Part shown: piece by piece, positions 25,218 to 34,304 of the stretch
Numbering within the stretch: position 1 is the first letter of the stretch
Layout: each line of letters starts with the position of its first letter
NCBI GenBank assembly: GCA_002840555.1
Contig: PHBJ01000002.1
Span: 62,001 to 126,000 of the forward strand
Direction: 5' to 3'
Source: Deltaproteobacteria bacterium HGW-Deltaproteobacteria-13
GTDB taxonomy: Bacteria > Desulfobacterota > Syntrophia > Syntrophales > Smithellaceae
DNA: 64,000 bases
Program-made: the position numbers and the translations under genes
Notes under the pieces: generated by a model
The model's database searches: none
What the model was told of the DNA's origin: nothing
Seen by the model: only the letters and a program-made list of their open reading frames with translations

Positions 25218-25769
25218 ATGCTTTACATAGTTCTTTTACATTACCCGGTGTATAATAAAGACGGCAGGATTGTAACCACAGCCATTGCCAATATGGATAT
25301 CCACGATATCGCCAGGCTTGCCAAAACATATGAGGCGCGTGGATTTTACATCGTCAATCCCATCCCTGAACAACGGAATCTCGCGCAGGAAATTATCGGT
25401 CATTGGCGGGAAGGGTATGGGGCGGATTATAATAAGTTCCGGCATACCGCTTTTGAATTGATTAAAATAAAAGAAAGCTTCCAGGCGGTTAAAGATGACA
25501 TTGCCGAAGAGTCGGGATTTGTGCCAAAAACTATCGTCACCGGCGCTAAATTATCGGGAGATCTTATAAAATTTTCTGAACTTAAAGAAATGCTGCAAAA
25601 CAGTAATTTGCCGCATGTTCTTGTTTTTGGTACAGGATCGGGAATTGCCGGGGAAGTGGCAAATACAGCCGATTACAGATTAGAGCCGATAAAAGGTCCT
25701 GGAGATTATAATCATTTAGCGGTGCGATCCGCGGTGGCGATTGTTTTAGATAGAATCGTAAGCGTTTAA
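25218..25769 (+). CDS. SPOUT RNA methyltransferase, TM1570-like
   Basis: A 183-residue protein from the ATG at 25218. It begins LYIVLLHYPVYNKDGRIVTTAIANMDIHDIARL and has the knot segment VLVFGTGSGIAGEVAN and GPGDYNHLAVRSAVAIVLDR near the end, consistent with the SPOUT family represented by Thermotoga TM1570 (Methyltrn_RNA_4). Its RNA substrate is not known to me. The place between trmD and rplS is shared with several anaerobic lineages, and it is likely a translation-linked modification enzyme that binds SAM. Confidence 0.87.
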   Translation: MLYIVLLHYPVYNKDGRIVTTAIANMDIHDIARLAKTYEARGFYIVNPIPEQRNLAQEIIGHWREGYGADYNKFRHTAFELIKIKESFQAVKDDIAEESGFVPKTIVTGAKLSGDLIKFSELKEMLQNSNLPHVLVFGTGSGIAGEVANTADYRLEPIKGPGDYNHLAVRSAVAIVLDRIVSV

Positions 25770-25810
25770 ATAAAATATATAAAATGCAATGATTGCAGGA
25801 GGAAATATAA

Positions 25811-26158
25811 ATGAATGTTATAGAAATGCTGGAAAAAGAATATATGAGAGGCGATATTCCCGGTTTTAAAACCGGTGATACAGTAAAAGTTCATGTGCGC
25901 ATTATTGAAGGCCAAAAACAGAGAATTCAGGCTTTTGAAGGAGTTGTTATACGTAAAAGACAGGGCAACAGCCGTGCGAATTTTACCGTGAGAAAAATTT
26001 CTTACGGTGTGGGAGTAGAAAGAACTTTTCCATTACATTCGCCGATCATTGATCAGATTGAAGTAGTCAGCAGAGGCAAGGTGCGTCGGTCGCGTCTCTA
26101 TTATTTGAGAAACCTGAGAGGCAAAAAGGCGAGGATTAAGGAAGCAGCGAAACAGTAA
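25811..26158 (+). CDS. rplS: 50S ribosomal protein L19
   Basis: A 115-residue protein at the interface of the two subunits. Segments [26 protein letters not shown] and [17 protein letters not shown] are the conserved core, and the basic end [22 protein letters not shown] binds rRNA. An AGGAGG site lies six bases before the ATG. It is the last ribosomal gene of the operon and precedes rnhB. Confidence 0.98.
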   Translation: MNVIEMLEKEYMRGDIPGFKTGDTVKVHVRIIEGQKQRIQAFEGVVIRKRQGNSRANFTVRKISYGVGVERTFPLHSPIIDQIEVVSRGKVRRSRLYYLRNLRGKKARIKEAAKQ

Positions 26159-26252
26159 TAAAATTTATATTACATTCAGATAAATATATTAAAATCGTTA
26201 CTTCGCGACGGGTTGCGAAAAAAGAGGAGGAAGAAATTCCTGTATTTTTTCA

Positions 26253-26870
26253 ATGAACACTTTTGAAAAAATTGCCTACCAGGAGGGATACCAGCTCATT
26301 GCCGGAGTTGATGAAGTGGGAAGGGGACCGCTGGCAGGTCCCGTTGTGGCCGCCGCAGTCATATTTCCGCATGATTACGAAAATTCTGAAATAAACGATT
26401 CCAAGCAGCTTTCGGCCGCCAAAAGAGAAAAATTATTCGAAACAATAAATGAAGAAGCCATAGCGGTCGGCATGGCGGTAGTGGATACGGAGATCATTGA
26501 TCGTCTTAATATCCTGCGGGCAGCCCTTCAGGCTATGCGGGAAGCCGTTCTGGAACTTTCAATATCTCCCGATTTTTTATTAATAGACGGTCTTCATCGA
26601 ATAGATCTGCTTACCCCGCAAAAACCTGTGGTCAAAGGAGATGCGCTCAGTATCTCTATCGCCGCGGCGTCCATTATCGCCAAAGTTTCCCGAGACCGGA
26701 TCATGGAAATATATCACCGCCAATTCCCTCAATACAATTTCCGGCAAAATAAAGGTTACGGAACGAAAGAACACTGTAAGGCTATTGAACAATTTGGTAT
26801 TTGTAAAATTCACCGTAAGTCATTCCATGTAAAAAATTTAAACCAGACAACTCTTGAATTCATCATTTAA
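26253..26870 (+). CDS. rnhB: Ribonuclease HII
   Basis: Cuts RNA in RNA-DNA hybrids, including single ribonucleotides in DNA. The 205-residue protein has the catalytic signature GVDEVGRGPLAGPVVAAAV (D17 and E18 region), the third aspartate in LLIDGLHRI and the fourth in AKVSRDRIM, plus HRKSFHV near the end. It is directly followed by yraN (stop TAA adjoining ATG), a very common pairing behind rplS. Confidence 0.97.
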   Translation: MNTFEKIAYQEGYQLIAGVDEVGRGPLAGPVVAAAVIFPHDYENSEINDSKQLSAAKREKLFETINEEAIAVGMAVVDTEIIDRLNILRAALQAMREAVLELSISPDFLLIDGLHRIDLLTPQKPVVKGDALSISIAAASIIAKVSRDRIMEIYHRQFPQYNFRQNKGYGTKEHCKAIEQFGICKIHRKSFHVKNLNQTTLEFII

Positions 26871-27248
26871 ATGAAAGATACGTCAAAAATCAATACCGGG
26901 AAAGAAGGCGAGAAAATTGCGGCATCCTTTCTTAAAAAAAACGGTTATCGTATCATTGAAACAAATTTGCGTTGTGCTTTGGGAGAAATAGACATTATCG
27001 CGCGGGAAAAAAGCGAACTGGTTTTCATTGAAGTCAAAACAAGAAAGTCCGCGGAATTGGGCTATCCGGAACAGGCCGTAGGAATAAAAAAGCAAAAGAA
27101 AATGTCACAGCTGGCATTGTGGTATTTACAGAAAAAAAATATAACCAATACGGGAGCCCGCTTTGATGTCGTGGCGATAACAATATCTTCTTCCGGAAAT
27201 GAAATTAAACTGATAAAAAACGCATTTGACTTTATGGAAGCTTCATAA
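26871..27248 (+). CDS. yraN: YraN-family (UPF0102) nuclease-fold protein
   Basis: A 125-residue protein of the UPF0102 family. The endonuclease-like core is visible: GEKIAASFLKKNGYRIIETN with a helix glutamate, then GEIDIIAREKSELVFIEVKTRKS with D and ExK, as in Holliday-junction-resolvase-like PD-(D/E)XK folds. Function is not settled for the family. It begins right at the rnhB stop with no gap and ends 12 bases from the convergent ugd gene, closing the operon. Confidence 0.93.
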   Translation: MKDTSKINTGKEGEKIAASFLKKNGYRIIETNLRCALGEIDIIAREKSELVFIEVKTRKSAELGYPEQAVGIKKQKKMSQLALWYLQKKNITNTGARFDVVAITISSSGNEIKLIKNAFDFMEAS

Positions 27249-27259
27249 TTTAAAAAGAA

Positions 27260-28636
27260 TTAAAAATGACTTAAAGCCGGCTTCCCGATCGGGTAAACAT
27301 TGAAACCGATGGTAAAACATTTACGATGGTCTATGATGTTTCGGCCATCGAAAAGGAAGGCCGGTTTGACCATCGAGCGGTATATTTTTTTGTAATCCAA
27401 TTTCCGGTATAAATCCCAATCGGTAAGGATGACCAGGGCATGACAGCCGGCTGCGGCCCGGTAAGGATCATCAATATATTTCACACTTCCTTTGATGCCG
27501 GCAAGATCAATAGCCGCGTTTTTAAGAGCCCGAGGATCGGAAATGTTTATTTGGGCATGCTCCGCAAGCAGCTTGCGGCTGATATTGATAGCCGGACTTT
27601 CACGCGTGTCGCCGGTATCCGCCTTAAAAGCAAATCCCAAGACACATATTTTTTTCCCGGCCAGCGTGTTAAACATTGATTTGAAAATGTTGGCAATGAA
27701 GCGTTCCTGTTGATATTCATTGATTTTCACAACACTTTCCCAATAGGCGGCAACTTCAGGCAGACCATAATAGCTGCAAAGATAAACAAGATTTAAAATG
27801 TCTTTTTTGAAGCAGGAACCGCCAAAACCAATGCCGGCGTTGAGAAATTTATTGCCGATTCGACTATCCATTCCCACAGCTCGGGCTACTTCAGAAATAT
27901 CGGCGTCTGTTTTTTCACATAGGGCGGAGATGGAGTTAATCGATGAGACACGCTGGGCCAGAAAAGCGTTGGCCACTAACTTGGATAATTCGCTGCTCCA
28001 GATATTGGAGGTGATAATCTTTTTCAGTGGAATCCATCGCGCGTATATTTCTGTCAATTCCGCGCGTGCTTTCAGTCCGCTTTTTGTTTCATGAGATCCG
28101 ATCAGAACGCGGTCGGGATTTTCCAGATCGCCAACAGCAGTTCCTTCCGCCATAAATTCCGGATTGGAAAGAACTTCAAATTTGATTCTGCCTTTTCCCG
28201 AAGACAGAATTTTTTCCATGGCGAGAGCCGTTTTTACCGGCAGCGTGCTTTTTTCAATTACTATTTTTGACGACCGTGAATATTTTAGAATCTGCCGCGC
28301 TGTTTTTTCCCAGAACTGTAAATCAGCGGCCATATCGGCGCCTGCGCCGTAAGTTTTAGTCGGTGTATTAACGCTGACAAAAATAATATCGTTTTCATTG
28401 ATCTGGTTTTCGATATCCTTGGCAAAGAATAAATTTTTACTGCGGGTTTTTCCTACAATTTTATCCAGCCCCGGTTCGTAAACAGGAAGTTCCGGCGAAT
28501 TCCAGGCGTCAATGCGGTCTGGATTGGTATCCACCACCGTAATCCGGTAATCGGGGCACTTATAAGCAATCATGGCCATGGAAGGACCGCCGACATAACC
28601 GGCCCCGATGCAAAGGATTTTTTTCTTAAATTTCAT
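27260..28636 (-). CDS. ugd: UDP-glucose 6-dehydrogenase
   Basis: Oxidises UDP-glucose twice with NAD to UDP-glucuronate. The 458-residue protein has an N-terminal Rossmann domain (CIGAGYVGGPSMAMIA), the catalytic cysteine in GFGGSCFKKD near residue 275, and a C-terminal UDP-binding domain with GFAFKADTGDTRESPAI. It resembles the longer eukaryote-like UGDH type more than the short bacterial one. It follows uxs on the minus strand by 26 bases, and the two enzymes form a route to UDP-xylose for surface polysaccharide. It converges on yraN. Confidence 0.95.
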   Translation of the reverse strand: MKFKKKILCIGAGYVGGPSMAMIAYKCPDYRITVVDTNPDRIDAWNSPELPVYEPGLDKIVGKTRSKNLFFAKDIENQINENDIIFVSVNTPTKTYGAGADMAADLQFWEKTARQILKYSRSSKIVIEKSTLPVKTALAMEKILSSGKGRIKFEVLSNPEFMAEGTAVGDLENPDRVLIGSHETKSGLKARAELTEIYARWIPLKKIITSNIWSSELSKLVANAFLAQRVSSINSISALCEKTDADISEVARAVGMDSRIGNKFLNAGIGFGGSCFKKDILNLVYLCSYYGLPEVAAYWESVVKINEYQQERFIANIFKSMFNTLAGKKICVLGFAFKADTGDTRESPAINISRKLLAEHAQINISDPRALKNAAIDLAGIKGSVKYIDDPYRAAAGCHALVILTDWDLYRKLDYKKIYRSMVKPAFLFDGRNIIDHRKCFTIGFNVYPIGKPALSHF

Positions 28637-28662
28637 TTTGCTTTGTATCTCCTTAAAGCGGA

Positions 28663-29607
28663 TTATGATTTTTTTAAAACATCACGGAAGTATTGAATGG
28701 TTTTCGCTAAACCTTCTTCCAAGGCTATCCGGGGACGCCAGCCGATTTTCTCTTCGGCGAGAGTTATATCCGGTTTGCGTTGAACAGGATCATCCGCCGG
28801 CAGCGGCAGAAATTCAATTCCGGAATTGCTTTCTGTTAATTTGATGATCAGTTGCGCCAATTGCATAATGGTAAATTCTGCGGGGTTGCCGATATTGACA
28901 GGGCCATAAAAATGATCAGCGGAATTCATCATCCGGATTAACCCTTCCACTAAATCGTCAACGAAACAAAAAGATCTGGTATGGGCGCCGTCTCCATAAA
29001 TCGTAATATTTTTACCTCTCAGAGCCTGAATAATAAAATTACTGACCACGCGTCCGTCATTGATTGCCATGCGCGGACCATAGGTATTAAATATTCTGAC
29101 TATTTTTGTATTGACGGAATTTTGCCGCCGGTAGTCCATCATCAGGCATTCGGCAGCTCTCTTTCCTTCATCATAACAACTGCGAACTCCGACAGGATTA
29201 ACTTTCCCCCAGTAGGATTCATTTTGCGGATGGACTTCCGGATCACCGTAAATTTCCGATGTGGAAGCCTGCAGCACTTTTGCCTTTGTCCTTTTGGCAA
29301 TACCCAAAACATTGATCACTCCCATGACGTTCGTTTTGATGGTTTTGATCGGATTGAACTGATAATGCACCGGGGAAGCAGGGCAGGCCAGATTATATAT
29401 CTCATCAACTTCGAGATATATGGGATTAATAATATCGTGGCGAATCAATTCAAAATTAGGCAAACTCATCAGATGCGCAATATTATTTTTGTCTCCGGTA
29501 AAAAAATTATCCAGACAAATGATGTCGTTACCTTCGCCAAGCAAGCGTTCGCAAAGATGGGATCCTAAGAATCCTGCGCCTCCGGTAATTAAGATACGTT
29601 TCATCAT
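28663..29607 (-). CDS. uxs: UDP-glucuronate decarboxylase (UDP-xylose synthase), extended SDR
   Basis: The 314-residue extended short-chain dehydrogenase has [14 protein letters not shown] for NAD binding, the active-site SxnYxxxK as STSEIYGDP and [11 protein letters not shown] (Tyr and Lys), and [10 protein letters not shown]. Uxs enzymes turn UDP-glucuronate into UDP-xylose. The pairing with ugd, its substrate supplier, supports this over a plain NAD-sugar epimerase. Upstream lies a 242-base region shared with the divergent gene at 29850, where promoters must be. Confidence 0.9.
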   Translation of the reverse strand: MMKRILITGGAGFLGSHLCERLLGEGNDIICLDNFFTGDKNNIAHLMSLPNFELIRHDIINPIYLEVDEIYNLACPASPVHYQFNPIKTIKTNVMGVINVLGIAKRTKAKVLQASTSEIYGDPEVHPQNESYWGKVNPVGVRSCYDEGKRAAECLMMDYRRQNSVNTKIVRIFNTYGPRMAINDGRVVSNFIIQALRGKNITIYGDGAHTRSFCFVDDLVEGLIRMMNSADHFYGPVNIGNPAEFTIMQLAQLIIKLTESNSGIEFLPLPADDPVQRKPDITLAEEKIGWRPRIALEEGLAKTIQYFRDVLKKS

Positions 29608-29849
29608 CCAAGTTTGTCATTCATGTTGGTATTATTTAAATTTTGACTATTAAACATGAAATACCCTGAAGATGTCAACTTAAAAAATATTTTATCCCTT
29701 ACGCATCGAAAGATTTTCGAAAAATTTAATTTTACATGAACACCATTGAATATATATTTCTTGAACTGTTTTATGCACTATGATAGCTAATAAAACCATT
29801 CGACATTTAATTTAAATTTATAGAGCAATATGATTTCTGGGAGATAAGT

Positions 29850-30173
29850 ATGGATTCAGATTCCACGGTAACGGAAAATAAAAACATTCATAATTTGACT
29901 GATGAGTACGAAGAATTAAACAACGGAAATAATCAGGATGTTATTGTGGTTGATGGTCGCGGTTACGAAAATGCCGCCGATCATAAAAAAGAAATATTCA
30001 CCCTTGTCGATATCATCGAAGATACACAAAATGCGGATAAGATATATGATGAGATTCTGAGACGGATGGCTCAAATCGTTGAAAGAATTACCCGCGAAAT
30101 GGTTCCGGAAATCGCTGAAAGAGTTATCAGGGAAGAAATAGAAAAAATAAAGATTGTCAGTTCTAATGAATAA
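29850..30173 (+). CDS. Acidic protein of unknown function with amphipathic C-terminal helix
   Basis: I do not recognise this 107-residue protein with confidence. The first 65 residues are acidic and polar, probably disordered (TVTENKNIHNLTDEYEEL). The last 40 form a likely amphipathic helix, ILRRMAQIVERITREMVPEIAERVIREE. The end resembles the C-terminal helices of PopZ-like and similar polar-organising proteins (pattern of P-E-x2-E-R-x2-R-E-E-I), but this is a short match. The stop abuts the start of the next secreted-protein gene, so the three genes 29850-31468 are probably one operon. A cell-pole or assembly scaffold role is only a hypothesis. Confidence 0.7.
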   Translation: MDSDSTVTENKNIHNLTDEYEELNNGNNQDVIVVDGRGYENAADHKKEIFTLVDIIEDTQNADKIYDEILRRMAQIVERITREMVPEIAERVIREEIEKIKIVSSNE

Positions 30174-30875
30174 ATGATGAATCATATGTTTACGGGTAGA
30201 TATTTTTATTTATCATTTATTATTTTAATGTTGTTCCCGATTTTTGTTTATGCTCAGAGCGATACCGGTCTTTTAAATATAGATGTTGAGGGACAAGCCC
30301 TTATCAGGCAAAACGACGTTACCGGCGCTCGCGAGGAAGCAATTAAGGACGCGCTGGGAAACGCTATTCAGACGGCAGTGTCGAAATCATTCTCTGTTCC
30401 GATTGAAGACAAAAAGTTGCAGACGGTAAAAAATGCTGTAATCAACGAAGCCGAAAAATATATCAACCTTTATAAAATTCTGGCGGAAAGAAAAGAAGCC
30501 GAAACATATATCGTTAATGTAAATGCAACCATCGTTCTGGACGTTTTAAAGAATGATTTAAAACAAAAAGGTTTTTTCCGGTTGCCATTGCAGGAAGAAG
30601 ATTCCCTGAGAGTATTTTTAAATGTGCGGGGATTAAAAAAATATGCCGATTATTTGCGTTTAAAAGAATTTCTGCAAAGCGTGAAGACAGTCAAAAGCGT
30701 TTATCCCGGCACTTTTGCGTGGCAGCATGCCTGTTTTGAAGTTGTCCTATCCGGAAACGCGCAATCTTTGGCTGACGAGTTGATTCAAAAAGGCGGATAT
30801 TTACTGTTGGATATTCAACAGGCTGATATTAATCATACGGAAATTAATTGTATGCAAAAAGAGGAGAGATCATGA
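30174..30875 (+). CDS. Secreted protein with FlgT N-terminal-like domain
   Basis: A 233-residue protein with a signal peptide (hydrophobic YLSFIILMLFPIFVYAQ, cut near residue 28). The next part, VEGQALIRQNDVTGAREEAIKDALGNAIQTAV, closely follows the N-terminal domain of flagellar assembly protein FlgT and related periplasmic proteins. The second half contains a repeat-like beta-alpha domain (LRVFLNVRGLKKYADYLRLKEFLQ). No flagellar genes occur in the window, so an outer-membrane or transport assembly role is as likely. The first possible start is the ATG at 30174; the downstream ATG at 30177 or 30186 cannot be excluded. Its stop overlaps the next start by four bases. Confidence 0.75.
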   Translation: MMNHMFTGRYFYLSFIILMLFPIFVYAQSDTGLLNIDVEGQALIRQNDVTGAREEAIKDALGNAIQTAVSKSFSVPIEDKKLQTVKNAVINEAEKYINLYKILAERKEAETYIVNVNATIVLDVLKNDLKQKGFFRLPLQEEDSLRVFLNVRGLKKYADYLRLKEFLQSVKTVKSVYPGTFAWQHACFEVVLSGNAQSLADELIQKGGYLLLDIQQADINHTEINCMQKEERS

Positions 30876-31468
30876 AGAGGTTAAGATTTATTCTTTTATG
30901 GATCGTTGTGTTTTCAATTATTTGTGGTTGTTTAGGCAAATCACCGCAGATATTGAGCGATAATAAGGAGAAGATTCAGCCCAATATTATCGCGGTGCTT
31001 CCGGTAGCCAATAAAAATCCCGATGGTAAATCTTCCCAATTATTTCGCGCAAGACTTATAGAAGAACTTTATTTTAAAGGCTATTCCAGGTTGTCTTTGG
31101 AAATGATAGATAAAAAGCTGGAATCTTTATATCTGAATTCAGATAATAAAAACGTATCTGATGTCAATCCTCAGGCGTTAAAAGATTTACTGGGCGCGGA
31201 TTCCGGAATGTATTGCACCTTGTCGGAAGACAATAAGTCGAAAAAGCTATTTTATGAGCCCATAAAAATATCTGTTCGGTGCGAATTGCGCAGCGCTCAA
31301 ACCGGAGAAATCATCTGGAATGCCCAATCCGAATCTACTGAAAGAAATTTTGATTTTACAAACAAAGGATTGGAGAAAAAATCGCATGAATCTTTAGAAA
31401 CCGTCATTGATGAGGTTGTCAATAAAATATTGAAAACTTTGCCGGATGGTCCGAATTTGCGCGACTAG
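30872..31468 (+). CDS. Lipoprotein, GNA1162/DUF799-like
   Basis: From the ATG at 30872 (GAGGAG five to eleven bases before) the product has 198 residues. It has a lipoprotein signal: MKRLRFILLWIVVFSIICGCLG, with lipobox I-C-G-C and the +1 cysteine near residue 20. The mature part, ENIIAVLP-like NIIAVLPVANKNPDG, a central ALKDLLGADSGMYCTL and ELRSAQTGEIIWNAQSEST, fits the GNA1162 (DUF799) family of outer-membrane-associated lipoproteins. Those are thought to have a transport or assembly role related to TolB-like N-terminal folds. It is coupled to the FlgT-like gene by a four-base overlap. Confidence 0.8.
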   Translation: MKRLRFILLWIVVFSIICGCLGKSPQILSDNKEKIQPNIIAVLPVANKNPDGKSSQLFRARLIEELYFKGYSRLSLEMIDKKLESLYLNSDNKNVSDVNPQALKDLLGADSGMYCTLSEDNKSKKLFYEPIKISVRCELRSAQTGEIIWNAQSESTERNFDFTNKGLEKKSHESLETVIDEVVNKILKTLPDGPNLRD

Positions 31469-31541
31469 AAAATTACATGATCTGATAGATTTGCAATAAA
31501 GACAAAAACAATAAACTATAAAAAAATTCACAAATAATAAA

Positions 31542-32084
31542 ATGAACATACCCAATCTTTTATCTTTGTTAAGAATTATTCTGGTCCCTGTAATTGTAAT
31601 CTTTTTAATTCAGGATTCTTATGCGAAAGCTTTAATCGTCTTTACTATTGCCGGCTTAACCGATGCTCTGGACGGCACACTGGCACGTCTTTTAAATAAA
31701 CAAACTCAATTGGGGGCTTTTCTGGACCCTTTGGCGGATAAAATACTTCTATCCACAAGCTTCATTTCCTTATCAATTTTTGGTTTAATTCCCGGCTGGC
31801 TTACAGTAATTGTGATCAGCAGAGACTTTATCATTTTGCTGGGTATCATGACATTATCAATGATGTCGGTGACCTATGAAATCAAGCCCGCGTTTGTCAG
31901 CAAAATAACAACCGCTTTGCAAATCGGCACTGTTTTCTTTGCCCTGTTTTTAAAAAGCTTTAATTATGATATAATAACACATGATTTGATTATTATTCTA
32001 TCCTGGCTGACGGCATTTTTTACTATCATTTCAGGATTGGTATATATATTTAAGGGCATAAAATTTCTCAATCGAACCGCCTGA
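31542..32084 (+). CDS. pgsA: CDP-diacylglycerol--glycerol-3-phosphate 3-phosphatidyltransferase
   Basis: Makes phosphatidylglycerol phosphate in the inner membrane from CDP-diacylglycerol and glycerol-3-phosphate. The 180-residue protein has the CDP-alcohol phosphotransferase signature D-x2-D-G-x2-A-R-x8-G-x3-D-x3-D, seen as DALDGTLARLLNKQTQLGAF then LDPLADK. About five hydrophobic segments are present and the start MNIPNLLSLLRIILVPVIV is typical. No clear ribosome-binding site precedes the ATG. It lies 73 bases after the lipoprotein gene and ahead of tRNA-Val. Confidence 0.95.
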   Translation: MNIPNLLSLLRIILVPVIVIFLIQDSYAKALIVFTIAGLTDALDGTLARLLNKQTQLGAFLDPLADKILLSTSFISLSIFGLIPGWLTVIVISRDFIILLGIMTLSMMSVTYEIKPAFVSKITTALQIGTVFFALFLKSFNYDIITHDLIIILSWLTAFFTIISGLVYIFKGIKFLNRTA

Positions 32085-32169
32085 AAACAGGCTAATAAAT
32101 AAGATATTTAGCTTGACACTGCGGTGTTTTACTGCTAGTTACGCATCGTTAAAAAGCTTAGTTATTTGT

Positions 32170-32254
32170 AGGCAAGTAGCTCAGGGGGAGAGCGCCATCC
32201 TGACGCGGTGGATGTCCAGGGTTCAAATCCCTGCTTGCCTACGCTTGCCTACCA
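32170..32254 (+). tRNA. tRNA-Val(GAC) with duplicated 3' acceptor segment
   Basis: The cloverleaf folds fully: acceptor AGGCAAG with CTTGCCT (32234-32240), D-stem GCTC/GAGC, anticodon stem CCATC/GGTGG with loop CTGACGC giving anticodon GAC, T-stem CAGGG/CCCTG with loop TTCAAAT, discriminator A at 32241. The first copy of the acceptor 3' strand is followed by ACG. A 10-base tandem repeat (GCTTGCCTAC twice) then gives a second CTTGCCT that ends in ACCA at 32251-32254. The mature 3' end could come from the first copy plus enzymatic CCA addition. The valine identity rests on anticodon and A73. Confidence 0.93.
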
Positions 32255-32283
32255 TTTTTAAACTTTAAAAGAATGTCTTAAGC

Positions 32284-32315
32284 AAGGGCATCAGCAAAAC
32301 AGTGATGCCCTTTAT
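32284..32315 (+). terminator. Hairpin after tRNA-Val, probable terminator
   Basis: AAGGGCATCA (32284-32293) pairs with TGATGCCCTT (32303-32312) around a nine-base loop. The following T-run is short (TTTAT... ), so it may be an inefficient terminator or a processing hairpin between the tRNA and thrS. Confidence 0.6.
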
Positions 32316-32351
32316 AAATGAATTTAAAGGGTTTTTTGTTATAATAGAGTT

Positions 32352-34265
32352 ATGAATATTAAAATTATTTTCCCTGACAATAAAGAAATTTCTTTCGATG
32401 CCGGAATTACTGCGGCCCAGGCACTGGAGGCCTGGAAAAAGGAAACTTTAGCTTATACGATGGCTGTTAGAATCAATAACATACCTGTGGACTTAAGCTC
32501 TCCGATTAAGGAAGACGCAAAGCTTGATTTAATAGATATATCCTCCCGTGAAGGCTTATCCATATTGCGGCACAGTATATCGCATGTAATGGCTCAGGCC
32601 GTTCAGGAAATTTTCCCCGGTGCTAAAGTAAGCATCGGTCCTTCTATTGAAGACGGGTTTTACTACGATTTTGAATATAAAGAGCCTTTTACCCTCGATG
32701 ATTTTCCTAAAATCGAAAAGCGTATGAAAAAAATCGTTGCGGCCAATTATCCTTTCATGCGTGAAGAGCTTTCCCGCGCGGCCGCAGTGAAATTATTCGA
32801 AGAAAGAGGAGAAAATTATAAGGTCGAATTAATCAATGATTTACCCGAAGATATTCAAGAAGTCAGTATTTACAAACAGGGTAATTATGTTGATTTGTGC
32901 CGCGGTCCGCACATCCCTTCCACAGGTGTTATTAAAGCATTTAAGCTGTTGAGCGTTGCCGGTGCTTATTGGCGCGGCAATGAAAACAATAAAATGCTGC
33001 AGCGTATTTACGGCACCGGTTTTGCCAATGAAAACGAGCTTGATGATTATTTGAATTTGCTGGAAGAGGCAAAGAAAAGAGATCATCGCCGGTTAGGCAG
33101 AGAACTTGATCTTTTCCAGGTAAACGAAGAGGCCGGCCCCGGCTTGGTTATCTTTCATCCCAAGGGCATGATGCTGCGTTACCTGATTGAGGAATGGGAA
33201 CGAAAAGAACATTTGAAACGCGGCTATGATATGGTGATGGGGCCGCAGATTCTTAAGGTAGACCTTTGGAAGAAATCCGGGCATTTTGATCATTATCGCG
33301 ACAACATGTATTTTACCGAGGTTGATGAACAGGTCTACGGCATCAAGCCGATGAATTGTCTTTCACATATGCTGATCTATAAATCAAAAATCAGAAGTTA
33401 CCGTGATTTGCCCCTGCGCTATTTTGAGTTGGGTACGGTTCACCGACATGAAAAAACAGGCGTTTTGCATGGGTTGATGAGGGTGCGGCAATTCACGCAG
33501 GATGATGCGCATATTCTTTGCATGCCGGAACAGTTAAATTCGGAAATCCGCGCCATTGCTGATTTTGTCAATTATGCCATGGGAATATTCGGATTTGAAT
33601 ATGAAGTGGAGTTAAGCACCCGGCCGGAAAATTCCATCGGTTCCGATGATGACTGGAATCTGGCAACCGAGGCCCTTAAGGGCGCTCTTCAGGATAATAA
33701 CATCACTTATGAAGTCAATGAAGGTGACGGCGCTTTTTACGGTCCCAAGATTGATTTTAAATTAAAAGACGCTTTGAAGAGAAAATGGCAGTGCGCGACG
33801 ATTCAGTGCGATTTTACTCTGCCGGAAAGATTTGATTTAAGTTATATTGGCTCCGATGGAGAAAAACACCGGCCGGTCATGCTGCACCGGGTTATCCTGG
33901 GCGCTGTTGAACGCTTCATGGGCGTGCTGATCGAGCATTACGCGGGAGCCTTTCCCGTCTGGCTTTCGCCTGTGCAGTGTGTTTTAGTAACGGTTACGGA
34001 TAAACATATTCCCTATGCCGAAACAGTCCATAATAAATTAATTGAAGCGGGTATTCGCTCTGAGAGATATTTTGAAAATGAAAAACTGGGGTATAAAATT
34101 CGTCAGGCGCAGATGCAGAAGATCCCGTACATGCTGGTCATTGGTGATAAAGAGGTTGAAGCGCAGTCCGTTGCTCCGCGCACGCGCGACGGTCAAAATC
34201 TTGGATCAATCCCTGTTGATGAATTTATTGCTTTATTGCAGGAAATATGTGTAAAAAAGCAATAG
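32352..34265 (+). CDS. thrS: Threonyl-tRNA synthetase
   Basis: Charges tRNA-Thr and edits mis-charged serine. The 637-residue class II enzyme has the TGS domain (1-62) and the editing domain (about 65-225) with [16 protein letters not shown] and the [10 protein letters not shown] motif. The catalytic core has zinc ligands including the cysteine in MNCLSHM, and motif 2 [28 protein letters not shown]. The C-terminal anticodon domain follows. It is first in thrS-infC-rpmI-rplT-pheS-pheT-ihf, a layout shared with many bacteria. No T-box-like leader was seen before it. Confidence 0.98.
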   Translation: MNIKIIFPDNKEISFDAGITAAQALEAWKKETLAYTMAVRINNIPVDLSSPIKEDAKLDLIDISSREGLSILRHSISHVMAQAVQEIFPGAKVSIGPSIEDGFYYDFEYKEPFTLDDFPKIEKRMKKIVAANYPFMREELSRAAAVKLFEERGENYKVELINDLPEDIQEVSIYKQGNYVDLCRGPHIPSTGVIKAFKLLSVAGAYWRGNENNKMLQRIYGTGFANENELDDYLNLLEEAKKRDHRRLGRELDLFQVNEEAGPGLVIFHPKGMMLRYLIEEWERKEHLKRGYDMVMGPQILKVDLWKKSGHFDHYRDNMYFTEVDEQVYGIKPMNCLSHMLIYKSKIRSYRDLPLRYFELGTVHRHEKTGVLHGLMRVRQFTQDDAHILCMPEQLNSEIRAIADFVNYAMGIFGFEYEVELSTRPENSIGSDDDWNLATEALKGALQDNNITYEVNEGDGAFYGPKIDFKLKDALKRKWQCATIQCDFTLPERFDLSYIGSDGEKHRPVMLHRVILGAVERFMGVLIEHYAGAFPVWLSPVQCVLVTVTDKHIPYAETVHNKLIEAGIRSERYFENEKLGYKIRQAQMQKIPYMLVIGDKEVEAQSVAPRTRDGQNLGSIPVDEFIALLQEICVKKQ

Positions 34266-34304
34266 GATTTGTTACTTAAATATATTATTTTCAGGAGGTG
34301 ACAT

